Shown one piece after another: positions 15,801 through 24,266 of a stretch of DNA of 64,000 nt. Made by a program: the position numbers and the translations under genes. The stretch is taken from positions 2,542,001 to 2,606,000 of the forward strand of contig NZ_CP049867.1 of the NCBI RefSeq assembly GCF_011299595.1, in the 5' to 3' direction. This DNA comes from Nocardioides sp. HDW12B. Lineage in GTDB: Bacteria; Actinomycetota; Actinomycetes; Propionibacteriales; Nocardioidaceae. The notes beneath the pieces are model-generated. The model was not told where the DNA came from, did no database searches, and saw only the letters and a list, made by a program, of their open reading frames with translations. Within the stretch, counting starts at the first letter, position 1, and each line of letters starts with the position of its first letter.

Positions 15801-17693
15801 TCAGGAGCGGAGCGCGGGGCGGAGGGTGTCGAGGACCGCGGGGTCCTCGATGGTCGAGGGCGGCACGGCGTCCTTGCCGTCGGCGATCTCACGCATGGTC
15901 TTGCGCAGGATCTTCCCCGACCGGGTCTTCGGCAGCGCCGGGACGACCGCGACGTCGCGGAAGGCGGCGACCGGGCCGACCTCGTCGCGGACCATCGCCA
16001 CCAGCTCCCGCGCGATCTCGTCGGGGTCCTGGGTGACCCCCGACTTGAGCACGACGAAGCCGCGTGGCACCTGGCCCTTGGTCGGCTCGGCGACCCCGAT
16101 CACCGCGCACTCGGCGACCGCGGGGTGGGAGGCGATGACGGCCTCCATCGACCCGGTCGAGAGCCGGTGGCCGGCGACGTTGATGACGTCGTCGGTGCGG
16201 CCCATCACGAAGACGTAGCCGTCCTCGTCGACGTAGCCGCCGTCACCGGACATGTAGTAGCCGTCGAACGCCGAGAGGTACGACGACACGAACCGCTCGT
16301 CGTCGCCCCACACCGTCGGGAGGGTCCCGGGCGGCAGCGGCAGCTTGAGGCAGATCGCCCCCTCCTCACCCGCCGGCACCTGCCGGCCGGTCGGGTCGAG
16401 CACCTGCACGTCGTAGCCCGGCACGGGCACGCTCGGCGAGCCCGGCTTGATCTCCATCGGCTCGAGGCCGCGCAGGTTGGCCGCGATGGGCCAGCCCGTC
16501 TCGGTCTGCCACCAGTTGTCCACCACCGGCACGCCCAGCCGCTCGGTGGCCCACGTGTAGGTGTCGGGGTCGAGGCGCTCGCCGGCCAGGAACAGGGTGC
16601 GCAGGGAGGACGTGTCGTGGTCGGCGAGCAGCCGGCCCTCGGGGTCCTCCTTCTTGACCGCGCGGATCGCGGTGGGCGCGGTGAAGAGCGCCTCGACGCG
16701 GTGGTCGGCGATGACGCGCCAGAACGCGCCGGCGTCGGGCGTGCCGACCGGCTTGCCCTCGTAGAGCACCGTCGTCGCACCGCAGATGAGTGGTGCGTAG
16801 ACGATGTAGGAGTGGCCGACGACCCAGCCGACGTCGGAGGCGGCCCAGAACACCTGGCCTGCGCGCACGTCGTAGATGTTCGGCAGCGACCAGGCCAGGG
16901 CCACGGCGTGGCCGCCGTTGTCGCGCACGATGCCCTTCGGCTTGCCGGTCGTGCCGGAGGTGTAGAGCACGTAGAGCGGGTCGGTGGCGGCGACCTCCAC
17001 GCACCCGGCCGGGTCGTTCGCGCCGTGGCGCATGACGACGTCCCAGTCGAGGTCGCGCCCCTCGCGCAGCTCGGCCTCGCCCTGCGGCCGCTGCTTGACG
17101 ATGACGGCCTCGGGCTGGTGCTCGGCCAGCTCCAGCGCCCGGTCGAGCAGCGGCTTGTACTCCACGACGCGGGCCGGCTCGACCCCGCAGGAGGCCATGA
17201 CCACGACCTTGGGCCGGGCGTCGTCGACGCGGGCGGCGAGCTCCTTGGCGGCGAAGCCGCCGAAGACCACCGAGTGCACCGCGCCGAGGCGGGCGCAGGC
17301 CAGCATGGCGATGACGGCCTCGGGGATCATCGGCATGTAGACGATGACGCGGTCGCCCTTCTGCACCCCGCACGCCTGCAGCACCCCGGCGAAGGCGGCC
17401 GTCTTCTCCAGCAGCCGGGCATAGGTGTACGACGACCGCGTGCCCGTCACCGGGCTGTCGTGGATCAGCGCGACCTGGTCGGCGCGGCCGTTGACGACGT
17501 GGCGGTCGAGGGCGTTGTAGCAGGTGTTCATGGTGGCGTCGGGGAACCACCGGTAGAACGGGGGACGGTCGGCGTCGAGCGCGCGGGTCGGCTTGGCGAA
17601 CCAGTCGACCAGGCGGGCCTGCTCGAGCCAGAACGACTCGGGGTCCGCGATGCTCCGGGCGTGGGTCTCCGCGTAGCTCCCGTGCGCGCTCAT
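15801..17693 (-). CDS. prpE: propionyl-CoA synthetase-like acyl-CoA ligase
   Basis: Activates a short fatty acid (propionate, perhaps acetate) to its CoA thioester via an acyl-adenylate. The 630-residue length fits PrpE and acetyl-CoA synthetases. Motifs: P-loop YTSGTTGKPKG, followed by the PrpE-typical IVRDNGGHAVAL; NWWQTETGWP; GRTDDVINVAGHRLSTG; and the catalytic, acetylatable lysine in PKTRSGKILRK. The ATG at 17693 overlaps the peptidase stop (ATGA). Propionate is favoured over acetate from the VVFGGFAAKELAAR and ASCGVEPARVVEYKPLLD segments, which read like PrpE. Confidence 0.85.
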   Translation of the reverse strand: MSAHGSYAETHARSIADPESFWLEQARLVDWFAKPTRALDADRPPFYRWFPDATMNTCYNALDRHVVNGRADQVALIHDSPVTGTRSSYTYARLLEKTAAFAGVLQACGVQKGDRVIVYMPMIPEAVIAMLACARLGAVHSVVFGGFAAKELAARVDDARPKVVVMASCGVEPARVVEYKPLLDRALELAEHQPEAVIVKQRPQGEAELREGRDLDWDVVMRHGANDPAGCVEVAATDPLYVLYTSGTTGKPKGIVRDNGGHAVALAWSLPNIYDVRAGQVFWAASDVGWVVGHSYIVYAPLICGATTVLYEGKPVGTPDAGAFWRVIADHRVEALFTAPTAIRAVKKEDPEGRLLADHDTSSLRTLFLAGERLDPDTYTWATERLGVPVVDNWWQTETGWPIAANLRGLEPMEIKPGSPSVPVPGYDVQVLDPTGRQVPAGEEGAICLKLPLPPGTLPTVWGDDERFVSSYLSAFDGYYMSGDGGYVDEDGYVFVMGRTDDVINVAGHRLSTGSMEAVIASHPAVAECAVIGVAEPTKGQVPRGFVVLKSGVTQDPDEIARELVAMVRDEVGPVAAFRDVAVVPALPKTRSGKILRKTMREIADGKDAVPPSTIEDPAVLDTLRPALRS

Positions 17694-19144
17694 GGCAGTC
17701 CATTCTCCTCGGTGTCGGCCGGTCGGTCGGTGTCGTCGAGCCACTCGGCGAAGAAGGCGCTGAGCTCCTCGCCCGACAGCTCCTCGGCGAGGGCGCGGAA
17801 CTCGGCGTCGGTGCCGTGGCCGCGGGCGTTGCGCGTCACCCAGGCGCGCGCGACGGCGTCGAAGGTGGCGTCGCCGACCCGCTGCCGCAGCGCGGCCAGC
17901 GTCATCGCGCCCCGCTGGTAGATGACGTCGTCGAACATGCGTGCCGGGCCGGGGTCGCTGACCTTCAGGCCCCAGAAGGGTGCGTTCCGCGGCCGCCCGT
18001 CGTACGCCAGGCGGAGCCGCTCGGACACGGTGCGACTGCCCAGGTGCTCGGACCAGGCCCACTCGGCGTACGTCGCGAAGCCCTCGTTGAGCCAGATGTC
18101 GCGCCAGCGGGTGACCGCGACGTCGTCGCCGAACCACTGGTGCGCCTGCTCGTGCACGACGAGGGAGACGTTGCGGGCGGTGGTGCCGCCGATGTAGGGG
18201 TAGACGGGTCGGCTCTGGGTCTCGAGCAGGTAGCCGAGCGGGGCGCCCACGACCACGCCGCCGGTGCTCGTGAACGGGTAGGGGCCGAACTCGCTCTCCA
18301 ACCAGGAGACCACGCCTGGCGTCCTCCGCATCAGCGCCATCGCCTCGGCCCGGGCGGTGCCGCCGAGCTTCTCCGAGACGCCGTAGACGACGGGGCGGCC
18401 GGCGGCGGTGGTCTGCTCGACCCGGAACTGCCCGGCAGCGAAGAAGGCGAGGTACGTCGCCATCGGCTGGCTCATCCGCCAGGTCCACCGGGTCCAGTCA
18501 CCGACCGGCTCCCGGGAGACGAGCTCGCCGTTGCTGAGCGCCTCCTGGCCGCGCGGCACGCGCAGCACGATGTCGTAGGTGGCCTTGTCCGCCGGGGTCT
18601 CGTTGGCCGCGAACCACCAGGGGCCCATCTGCGGCTGCCCGACGGCGACGCCCTCGCCGCGGGTCCAGGAGAACGGGGACTGCCCCGCGGCGACGACCGA
18701 GGCGGGGCGGCCGTGGTAGCGGACCACGACGCGGAAGGGGTCACCCGCAGTGACGGCGGTCGCCGGGACGACGCGGAGCTCGTGACGGTTCGGCTTCGAG
18801 AAGCGTGCTGCCACGCCGTCGACGCGGACGCTGTCGGCGGTCAGGGCGAGGTCGAGGTGGAAGGCGCTGAGGTCGGCGGTGGCGCGGGCCTCGAGCACCG
18901 TGCTGCCGGTGAGCCGGTCGCTGCCGGGGCGGTAGTCGTCGCGGATCGTGTAGTGCTCGACCTGGTAGCCGCCGTTGCCGTCGAGCGGGAAGTAGGGGTC
19001 GCCGCCGCTGTCGGACCCGGTGACCGCGGCGTGCGCGGCTCCGGTCGCACCCGTCGCACTTGTCGCTCCGATCGCCGCCGGCCCCAGGACGAGGGCCGTC
19101 GCGAGGGTGGTCCCGACGGCGACGAGCAAGCGGGGCACGGGCAC
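17690..19144 (-). CDS. secreted M1-family zinc aminopeptidase
   Basis: A 484-residue exported metallopeptidase. A signal peptide covers the first ~40 residues (MPVPRLLVAVGTTLATALVLG...). The gluzincin motif is HEQAH with the third ligand in NEGFATYAEW about 18 residues on; the preceding substrate loop reads GGVVVGAPLGYLLETQSR. Only the N-terminal beta and catalytic domains are present, without the large C-terminal helical domain of classical aminopeptidase N; such short forms are common in actinobacteria. The GTG at 19144 is chosen to retain the signal peptide. Confidence 0.9.
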   Translation of the reverse strand: MPVPRLLVAVGTTLATALVLGPAAIGATSATGATGAAHAAVTGSDSGGDPYFPLDGNGGYQVEHYTIRDDYRPGSDRLTGSTVLEARATADLSAFHLDLALTADSVRVDGVAARFSKPNRHELRVVPATAVTAGDPFRVVVRYHGRPASVVAAGQSPFSWTRGEGVAVGQPQMGPWWFAANETPADKATYDIVLRVPRGQEALSNGELVSREPVGDWTRWTWRMSQPMATYLAFFAAGQFRVEQTTAAGRPVVYGVSEKLGGTARAEAMALMRRTPGVVSWLESEFGPYPFTSTGGVVVGAPLGYLLETQSRPVYPYIGGTTARNVSLVVHEQAHQWFGDDVAVTRWRDIWLNEGFATYAEWAWSEHLGSRTVSERLRLAYDGRPRNAPFWGLKVSDPGPARMFDDVIYQRGAMTLAALRQRVGDATFDAVARAWVTRNARGHGTDAEFRALAEELSGEELSAFFAEWLDDTDRPADTEENGLP

Positions 19145-19239
19145 GGGGGCACCTCTCGGAAAAGACGTTGCGGGGAGCGCGCCCGCTCCGCGACGCTATC
19201 CCACGTCCGTCCACCGCTGCTGCCCCGAGGAGGAATCCC

Positions 19240-19335
19240 ATGGTTGCCGTCGCCGCACGCCCGCGCCCCCTCTCCCTCCTCGACTGCTGGAGCAGACGTG
19301 ACCCTCTCCCCGCCGTTCCACCCCGGCTCCCCTGA
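19240..19335 (+). CDS. possible 31-residue leader ORF before the RIO-kinase gene
   Basis: An ATG at 19240 follows a very strong ribosome site (GAGGAGGAATCCC). It opens a 31-codon frame (MVAVAARPRPLSLLDCWSRR...) that ends inside the kinase coding region, overlapping its GTG start at 19298 by 38 bases in another frame. The Shine-Dalgarno is stronger than that of the kinase. It may be a coupling or leader peptide, or a chance frame. Confidence 0.35.
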   Translation: MVAVAARPRPLSLLDCWSRRDPLPAVPPRLP

Positions 19336-20167
19336 GCCGGCCGGCACCCGTTTCACCCTCGACTTCACCGCCACCGACGACCTCGACGAGTCCACGCAGC
19401 GCTGGACGACGTACTGGGACGTCGAGCGGCTCTGCCGCGGCCCCGAGCCGGCGCCCGGCTGGGTCGTCGCCGACCGCGCCGCCGTGGACACCGAGCTCGG
19501 TGTCCTCAAGACCGGCAAGGAGGCCGACGTCTTCCTGCTCGAGCGGGCCGTGCCCGGCACGCCCGGCGTCGTGATGGCGGCGAAGCGCTACCGCTCCCCC
19601 GAGCACCGCACCTTCCACCGCAGCGCGACCTACACCGAGGGCCGCCGCATGCGCAGCACGCGCAGCACTCGGGCCCTCGAGAAGGGCACGCGCTTCGGCC
19701 GGGAGGTGGCGGCCGGGCAGTGGGCGTCGTCGGAGTGGGAGGCGCTGCGTGAGCTGTGGCTGGCAGGGGTGCCGGTGCCCTACCCGGTGCAGATCGACGG
19801 CACGGAGATCCTCATGGAGCTGGTGGTCGACCCCGAGTCGCCGGACCTCGCGCCCGCGCCCCGGCTGGCCGCGACCCGGCCCGACCCGGAGCGGTTGCGG
19901 TCGTACGTCGAGCAGGTTCGCGACCTGCTGGGGGCGCTGGCCCGTCGGGGGATCGCCCACGGCGACCTGTCGCCGTACAACGTGCTGGCCGCCGGGGAGC
20001 GGCTGGTCGTGATCGACCTGCCGCAGGTCGTCGACATCGTGGCGAACCCGACCGGGACCGACTTCCTGCTGCGCGACTGCCGCAACATGGCGACGTGGTT
20101 CACCCGCCGTGGGCTGGCGGTCGACGCCGAGGACCTGTTCGCGGAGGTGCTGGCGCAGGCGTACTGA
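19298..20167 (+). CDS. RIO1-family atypical serine kinase
   Basis: A 289-residue protein with the RIO kinase core. It has the ATP-binding start LKTGKEADVFLL, the invariant lysine in MAAKRYR, the catalytic loop HGDLSPYNV and the metal-binding aspartate in LVVIDLPQ. These replace the HRD and DFG motifs of ordinary kinases, which is typical of RIO enzymes. In bacteria the role is uncertain; phosphotransfer or ATPase activity is expected. The GTG at 19298 follows TGGAG by about 5 bases. The next gene, a LOG-domain protein, starts 68 bases downstream and may be co-transcribed. Confidence 0.85.
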   Translation: MTLSPPFHPGSPEPAGTRFTLDFTATDDLDESTQRWTTYWDVERLCRGPEPAPGWVVADRAAVDTELGVLKTGKEADVFLLERAVPGTPGVVMAAKRYRSPEHRTFHRSATYTEGRRMRSTRSTRALEKGTRFGREVAAGQWASSEWEALRELWLAGVPVPYPVQIDGTEILMELVVDPESPDLAPAPRLAATRPDPERLRSYVEQVRDLLGALARRGIAHGDLSPYNVLAAGERLVVIDLPQVVDIVANPTGTDFLLRDCRNMATWFTRRGLAVDAEDLFAEVLAQAY

Positions 20168-20235
20168 TCCGGCTGCCCGCGTGGTACCGGTGGTGCTCGG
20201 GGGGTGAGCCGGCGGGCGCCGGGCATGCTGGGCGG

Positions 20236-21354
20236 GTGACGACCCCAGATGCCGAGACTGCCGCGGTGGCCGCGCGCCGCGTGCGCGAGATCGAGACCCT
20301 GGACGAGCTCGACGGCCTGCTCGCCACGGGCGCGCGCTCGATGCGCGGGTGGCGGCTGCAGGGCCTCGACCTGCGGGAGTACGACGACCGGCTGGCGGGA
20401 CTGGACGCGACCGGGGCGGCGTTCCTGGGGTGCTGGACCTCTCCGTCGTTGACCGACCGGCTGCGCGACGGTGGAGCGGTGGTCCTGCCCCGCATCGAGG
20501 GGCTGCCGTTCTCGCCCTACCGGGGGCTGCTGTACACCCCCGCGGAGCTCTACGCCGGTCTCGAGGACGGCTACGAGGCCACGTTCGACGCGCGGGCCTA
20601 CCGGTGGTCGGTAGACGCTCGCGTCGAGCACGACGCACTGCTGGCCGCCGCGGCGGCGCTGCACGACCACGCGGTCGACGACGCGCTCGGCGAGGCGCTC
20701 GCCGGGCACAGGACGGTCGGCGTCATGGGTGGGCACAAGCTCGACCGCGGCACCGACGGCTACCGCACCGCGGTCGAGCTCGGGCGGCGCCTGGCCGGTC
20801 ACGGCCTGCTGGTCGCCACCGGGGGCGGACCGGGCGCCATGGAGGCGGCGAACCTGGGTGCCCGCCTGGTCGAGGCCGACGAGGCCGAGGTCGACGCCGC
20901 CGTGGAGCGGCTGGCGGAGGCACCCGACCACGTCGGGGCCGAAACCGCGTGGGCCCGGGCCGCCGCGGTGGTCGCCGCGGACCTGCCCGAGACGACGACG
21001 ATCGGCGTCCCGACCTGGTTCTACGGCCACGAGCCGCCGAACCTCTTCGCCACCCACGTCGCGAAGTTCTTCGCCAACGCCCGCCGCGAGGACACGCTGC
21101 TGCGGCGCTGCGACGCCGGCATCGTGTTCCTGCCCGGGGCGGGCGGCACGGTGCAGGAGCTGTTCCAGGACGCCTGCGAGAACTACTACGCCGCCGAGGG
21201 CGAGGCAGCCCCGATGGTGCTCGTCGGGCGCGAGCACTGGACCGAGCGACTGCCGGTGTGGCCGCTGCTGCAGGCGCTGGCCGAGCAGGGCGGCTTCGCG
21301 GAGCGGATCTTCCTCGTCGACGACGTCGACGCCGTCGACGACGCCCTGGGCTGA
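20236..21354 (+). CDS. LOG-like Rossmann nucleotide-binding protein with extra N-terminal domain
   Basis: The C-terminal ~210 residues are a lysine-decarboxylase-like/LOG domain: VGVMGGHKLDRGT, ATGGGPGAMEAANLGA and PGAGGTVQELFQDACEN match the phosphoribohydrolase signature (classical PGGxGTxxE is PGAGGTVQE here). Classical LOG proteins release cytokinin-type bases from nucleoside monophosphates; the true substrate here is unknown. About 150 N-terminal residues form an additional region I do not recognise (for example WRLQGLDLREYDDRL). Total 372 residues from the GTG at 20236. Confidence 0.8.
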   Translation: MTTPDAETAAVAARRVREIETLDELDGLLATGARSMRGWRLQGLDLREYDDRLAGLDATGAAFLGCWTSPSLTDRLRDGGAVVLPRIEGLPFSPYRGLLYTPAELYAGLEDGYEATFDARAYRWSVDARVEHDALLAAAAALHDHAVDDALGEALAGHRTVGVMGGHKLDRGTDGYRTAVELGRRLAGHGLLVATGGGPGAMEAANLGARLVEADEAEVDAAVERLAEAPDHVGAETAWARAAAVVAADLPETTTIGVPTWFYGHEPPNLFATHVAKFFANARREDTLLRRCDAGIVFLPGAGGTVQELFQDACENYYAAEGEAAPMVLVGREHWTERLPVWPLLQALAEQGGFAERIFLVDDVDAVDDALG

Positions 21355-21360
21355 GCGCGG

Positions 21361-21456
21361 TGTCGGTTTCACTGGGTACCTAGTGATGTTGGCGCTTCCC
21401 GAACGAAGTTTCGCTCGGGAAGTGCCGGTTTCACTAGGTACCCAGTGAAACCGACA
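21361..21456. repeat. 96-bp nested palindrome (26-bp perfect inverted repeat with inner hairpin)
   Basis: Bases 21361-21386 and 21431-21456 are perfect reverse complements (26 bp, beginning TGTCGGTTTCACTGGG). Each arm is itself nearly palindromic around GGTACC. Between them an inner hairpin pairs 21391-21406 with 21411-21426 (14 of 16 bases) around AGTT. It fills the gap between the convergent LOG-domain and rlmN genes, so it may act as a two-way terminator. The size and nesting also resemble a mobile or REP-type element. Confidence 0.9.
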
Positions 21457-21459
21457 GGC

Positions 21460-22632
21460 TCATCCGGCGCTGGCCTCGCTGGCGGCGAGCTGCCCGCAAG
21501 CGCCGTCGATCTCGCGGCCGCGAGTGTCGCGCACCGTGACCGGCACGCCCTTGGCCTCGAGCCGGCGGACGAACTCGCGCTCGTCCTCGCGGCGGCTCGC
21601 CGTCCACTTCGACCCGGGGGTGGGGTTGAGCGGGATGAGGTTGACGTGGACCCAGCCCCAGTCGCCGTACGACTGCAGGACGTCGGCGAGCATGTCCGCC
21701 CGCCAGCCCTGGTCGTTGATGTCCTTGATGAGGATGTACTCGATCGACACCCGCCGACCGGTGCGCTCGGCGTAGTGCCAGGCCGACTCCACGGCCTCGG
21801 CGACCTTCCAACGCGTGTTCACCGGGACCAGCTCGTCGCGCAGCTCGTCGTCGGGCGCGTGCAGCGACAGCGCGAGCGTGACCGGGATGCCCTCCTCGGT
21901 GAGCTGGTTGATGCGCGGCACGAGGCCCACTGTGGAGACCGTGATCGAGCGGGCCGAGAGCCCGAGCCCGTCCGGGTTCGGCTCGGTCAGACGGCGTACG
22001 GCGCCCACGACCGCCTTGTAGTTGGCCAACGGCTCCCCCATGCCCATGAACACCACGTGCGAGAGCCGCCCGGGACCGCCGGCGACCTCGCCGGTGGCCA
22101 TCTGACGGGCGCCCCAGACGACCTGGTCGACGATCTCGGCGGCCGACATGTTGCGCTGCAGGCCGCCCTGGCCGGTGGCGCAGAACGGGCAGGCCATGCC
22201 GCAGCCTGCCTGCGACGACACGCACATGGTCGCGCGGCCGGGGTAGCGCATGAGCACGGACTCGACGAGCGCGTTGTCGAACAGCCGCCACAGCGACTTC
22301 ACGGTCGTGCCCTTGTCGGCGGTGCGGACCGAGACCGGGTCCAGCAGGCGCGGCAGCAGCTTGTCGACCAGCTCGGCGCGCTGCGCGGCCGGCAGGTCCG
22401 TCATCTGCTCGGGGTCGTCGACCAGGCGCGCGAAGTAGTGGGCCGACAGCTGACGGGCCCGGAACCCGGGCAGCCCGGCGTTCTCCGCCAGCTCCTTGCG
22501 CTCAGTGGGCGAGAGGTCGGCGAGGTGCCGCGGGGGCTTGCCGCGGCCGCGCGGCTCCTCGAAGACGAGCGGCAGCAGGTTCGGGCCCTCGGCGGGCACG
22601 GCGGTCGTGGGGGTGAGTTCGGTGTCGCTCAT
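21460..22632 (-). CDS. rlmN: dual-specificity RNA (adenine-C2) methyltransferase RlmN
   Basis: Radical SAM enzyme that methylates C2 of A2503 in 23S rRNA and of A37 in some tRNAs. The iron-sulfur motif is CGMACPFC within [18 protein letters not shown]. The family's GMGEPLANY and the C-terminal [12 protein letters not shown], holding the methyl-carrying cysteine, are present. The N-terminal helical domain includes [10 protein letters not shown]. Length (390) is slightly long because of a polar N-terminal extension. In many actinobacteria rlmN directly follows cdsA; here more than 5 kb separates them. Confidence 0.96.
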   Translation of the reverse strand: MSDTELTPTTAVPAEGPNLLPLVFEEPRGRGKPPRHLADLSPTERKELAENAGLPGFRARQLSAHYFARLVDDPEQMTDLPAAQRAELVDKLLPRLLDPVSVRTADKGTTVKSLWRLFDNALVESVLMRYPGRATMCVSSQAGCGMACPFCATGQGGLQRNMSAAEIVDQVVWGARQMATGEVAGGPGRLSHVVFMGMGEPLANYKAVVGAVRRLTEPNPDGLGLSARSITVSTVGLVPRINQLTEEGIPVTLALSLHAPDDELRDELVPVNTRWKVAEAVESAWHYAERTGRRVSIEYILIKDINDQGWRADMLADVLQSYGDWGWVHVNLIPLNPTPGSKWTASRREDEREFVRRLEAKGVPVTVRDTRGREIDGACGQLAASEASAG

Positions 22633-22702
22633 GGCCCTCCCAGTGTCCCCGCTGGGACCGCCATGCGCGAACCGACCGCCGCCCGGCCCCGCTCCGCGCG
22701 CG

Positions 22703-23188
22703 TCAGGGGCGACGCACGACGTACGACGAGGTCCAGATCGGGTCGATCTTGACCGGGGTGCCCGAGCGGCTGGAGTGCACGATCCGGTTGTTCCCGATGA
22801 AGACGCCGGCGTGGTAGGCGTTTCCGTTCTTGACGAACAGGATGATGTCGCCCTTGCGCTTCGCCGACTTCGACACTGCGCGCAGACCGGCCTTCTGCTG
22901 GTCGGTGGTGCGCGGGATGCTGCGCCCCGCGCGCGCGTAGGAGAACGAGGTCAGCCCCGAGCAGTCGAAGGCGTTCGGGCCGGCGGCTCCGTACCGGTAG
23001 GGGTCGCCGCGCTGCGCCAGGGCGATCTTCATGGCGCGCAGCCGCTGGGACTCGGTGGTGCGGCTGGTCGCGGCCTCGGCGTGCTGGCCGCTGTCCTCGG
23101 TGGGCAGGCCGCCCAGGAGACCGGTGAAGAGGATCGTGCCGAGCACGACGACGAGCGAGCGTCTGAGGGCAGACGTGATGACAGACAT
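22703..23188 (-). CDS. secreted NlpC/P60 cell-wall peptidase
   Basis: A 161-residue exported cysteine peptidase that cleaves peptidoglycan stem peptides. A signal peptide ([19 protein letters not shown]) is followed by the NlpC/P60 domain. The catalytic cysteine is in NAFDCSGL, the histidine in YHAGVFIG, and the third residue in RIVHSS. The ATG at 23188 follows GAAGGGAC and gives a good signal peptide; the longer open frame would place the riboswitch region inside the gene. The leader upstream looks like a c-di-AMP riboswitch, as often found before actinobacterial wall hydrolases. Confidence 0.9.
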   Translation of the reverse strand: MSVITSALRRSLVVVLGTILFTGLLGGLPTEDSGQHAEAATSRTTESQRLRAMKIALAQRGDPYRYGAAGPNAFDCSGLTSFSYARAGRSIPRTTDQQKAGLRAVSKSAKRKGDIILFVKNGNAYHAGVFIGNNRIVHSSRSGTPVKIDPIWTSSYVVRRP

Positions 23189-23205
23189 GGATGTCCCTTC
23201 GTCCA

Positions 23206-23320
23206 CGCCTGTGAAATGTGACCTGTCGGGTTCGGGCTGACGGTGCCCGCTCAGCTGCGCTGAGCTCACCCCAAGGCTCGGCCGCACGTCCGGGGACGGT
23301 GCGGCGGAGCCGTGATGCTC
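23206..23320 (-). ncRNA. probable c-di-AMP riboswitch (ydaO-yuaA type)
   Basis: In the transcript leader of the NlpC/P60 gene the minus strand reads, in order, a GC-rich stem, CTTGGGGTGAGCTC, a hairpin, then CAGCCCGAACCCGACAGG and CACAGGCG. GGGGUGA and CCGAACCCGnCAG are hallmark conserved segments of the ydaO-yuaA class. That class senses cyclic di-AMP and commonly controls cell-wall hydrolases in actinobacteria. Boundaries are approximate and the 5' domain is shorter than usual. The gene-free stretch from 23321 to 23473 shows nothing else I can name. Confidence 0.6.
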
Positions 23321-23473
23321 GGGTATCCCACGTCCACCCGTGTACGAGGCGGATCGGAGCGGGTGGACCTCGGCGCTCTCCGACCGGCGGGCCCAGCGGC
23401 TCGCGCCGAGAACTGTACGACGGCGCGCGGCCGTGTTGGCCGGATCCGGCGGATCCGGGTGCGAGCCCTGGTC

Positions 23474-23839
23474 CTACCGGCACACGCGGTCCAGGCCGCT
23501 CCTCCCGTAGGCCTCCGCCACGAGGTCCTCGCGCACCATCAGCACCTCCTCCGACGGCACGAGCACCACGTCACGCACGTCGCAGCCGACGACCGCGGAC
23601 ACCCCGACGCGGCGCGGGGAGGACCGGCACGTGGGCATCTCGCCCGTCCCGACACGGCGCCCGACCCGGAGCTCCCGCCACGGGCGCTCGAACCGGGATC
23701 CGACGCCGTCGTACACCCGCCCGTCGAAGGACAGGGTGGACTCCACGGTGCACTCCGCGTAGCTGCGCTCCTCAGGCGAGCAGGAGGCGCAGAGCGTCAG
23801 GACGGCGACCGCCGCGACCGTGCTCCACCCTCTCGTCAC
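23474..23839 (-). CDS. small exported cysteine-containing protein, possibly a lipoprotein
   Basis: Unrecognised 121-residue protein. The N terminus has a signal-like segment (STVAAVAVLTLCASC) ending in a possible but atypical lipobox. The remainder is polar with several cysteines (YAECTVES, MPTCRSS, VVGCDVRD and a C-terminal VCR), suggesting disulfides outside the cell. The GTG at 23839 is chosen to begin with the signal segment. It is the last gene of the minus-strand run that includes the radical SAM gene, 34 bases after its neighbour. Confidence 0.5.
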   Translation of the reverse strand: MTRGWSTVAAVAVLTLCASCSPEERSYAECTVESTLSFDGRVYDGVGSRFERPWRELRVGRRVGTGEMPTCRSSPRRVGVSAVVGCDVRDVVLVPSEEVLMVREDLVAEAYGRSGLDRVCR

Positions 23840-23873
23840 GACCCTGGGACGCGCAGCGGCGAGGAGCGGTTCC

Positions 23874-24266
23874 TCAGAGCAGGTGCGCCACGTCCCACGC
23901 GATGGCGACGACGGCCACCGCGACGAGCAGCCCGAGCCACGCGAGCACCAGGCGGGTGTCGCGCAGCAGGCACTTCGAGCGCAGCAGACCACCGCGCCGC
24001 GCCTTGGAGTACGCCGTGAAGGCCAGCGTCGCGAAGACCAGCACCGCCCAGGGGCCGAGCAGCCAGCCGAGGAGCGCGACCGTGGTGAAGACGCACAGCT
24101 TCAGCGGGTCGACGCCGGGCTCGTCAGAGGACGAGGCGTCCACCGCGCCGCCGTACGCCGCCCCCTGGGCCGCTGCCCGCTCCCGCCACCCGGGGTCCAG
24201 CGAGCCGGGGTCCAGCGAGCCGGGGTCCAGCCGGCCGGCTCCTGGTCCGGCGTCCTGCCCGCTCAC
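23874..24266 (-). CDS. small membrane protein with tandem LDPGS repeats
   Basis: A 130-residue protein of unknown family. The first ~25 residues include three LDPG repeats, encoded by a 15-bp tandem repeat. Two hydrophobic helices follow (VFTTVALLGWLLGPWAVLVF and LVLAWLGLLVAVAVVAIAW) with a basic loop between (SKARRGGLLRSK). The GTG at 24266 overlaps the radical SAM stop as GTGA, so it is translationally coupled to that gene and may be a membrane partner of it. Confidence 0.55.
   Translation of the reverse strand: MSGQDAGPGAGRLDPGSLDPGSLDPGWRERAAAQGAAYGGAVDASSSDEPGVDPLKLCVFTTVALLGWLLGPWAVLVFATLAFTAYSKARRGGLLRSKCLLRDTRLVLAWLGLLVAVAVVAIAWDVAHLL
24190..24234. repeat. 15-bp tandem repeat, three copies
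   Basis: CCGGGGTCCAGCGAG at 24190-24204 is repeated at 24205-24219 and, diverging in its last bases, at 24220-24234. It encodes LDPGS units in the small membrane protein. Copy number could vary between strains. Confidence 0.85.

Noticed and set aside
15801-18488. Apparent N-terminal extension of the PrpE-like protein to 895 residues
   Set aside because: The extra part is an alternative frame of the M1 peptidase gene; the ATG at 17693 matches the family start.
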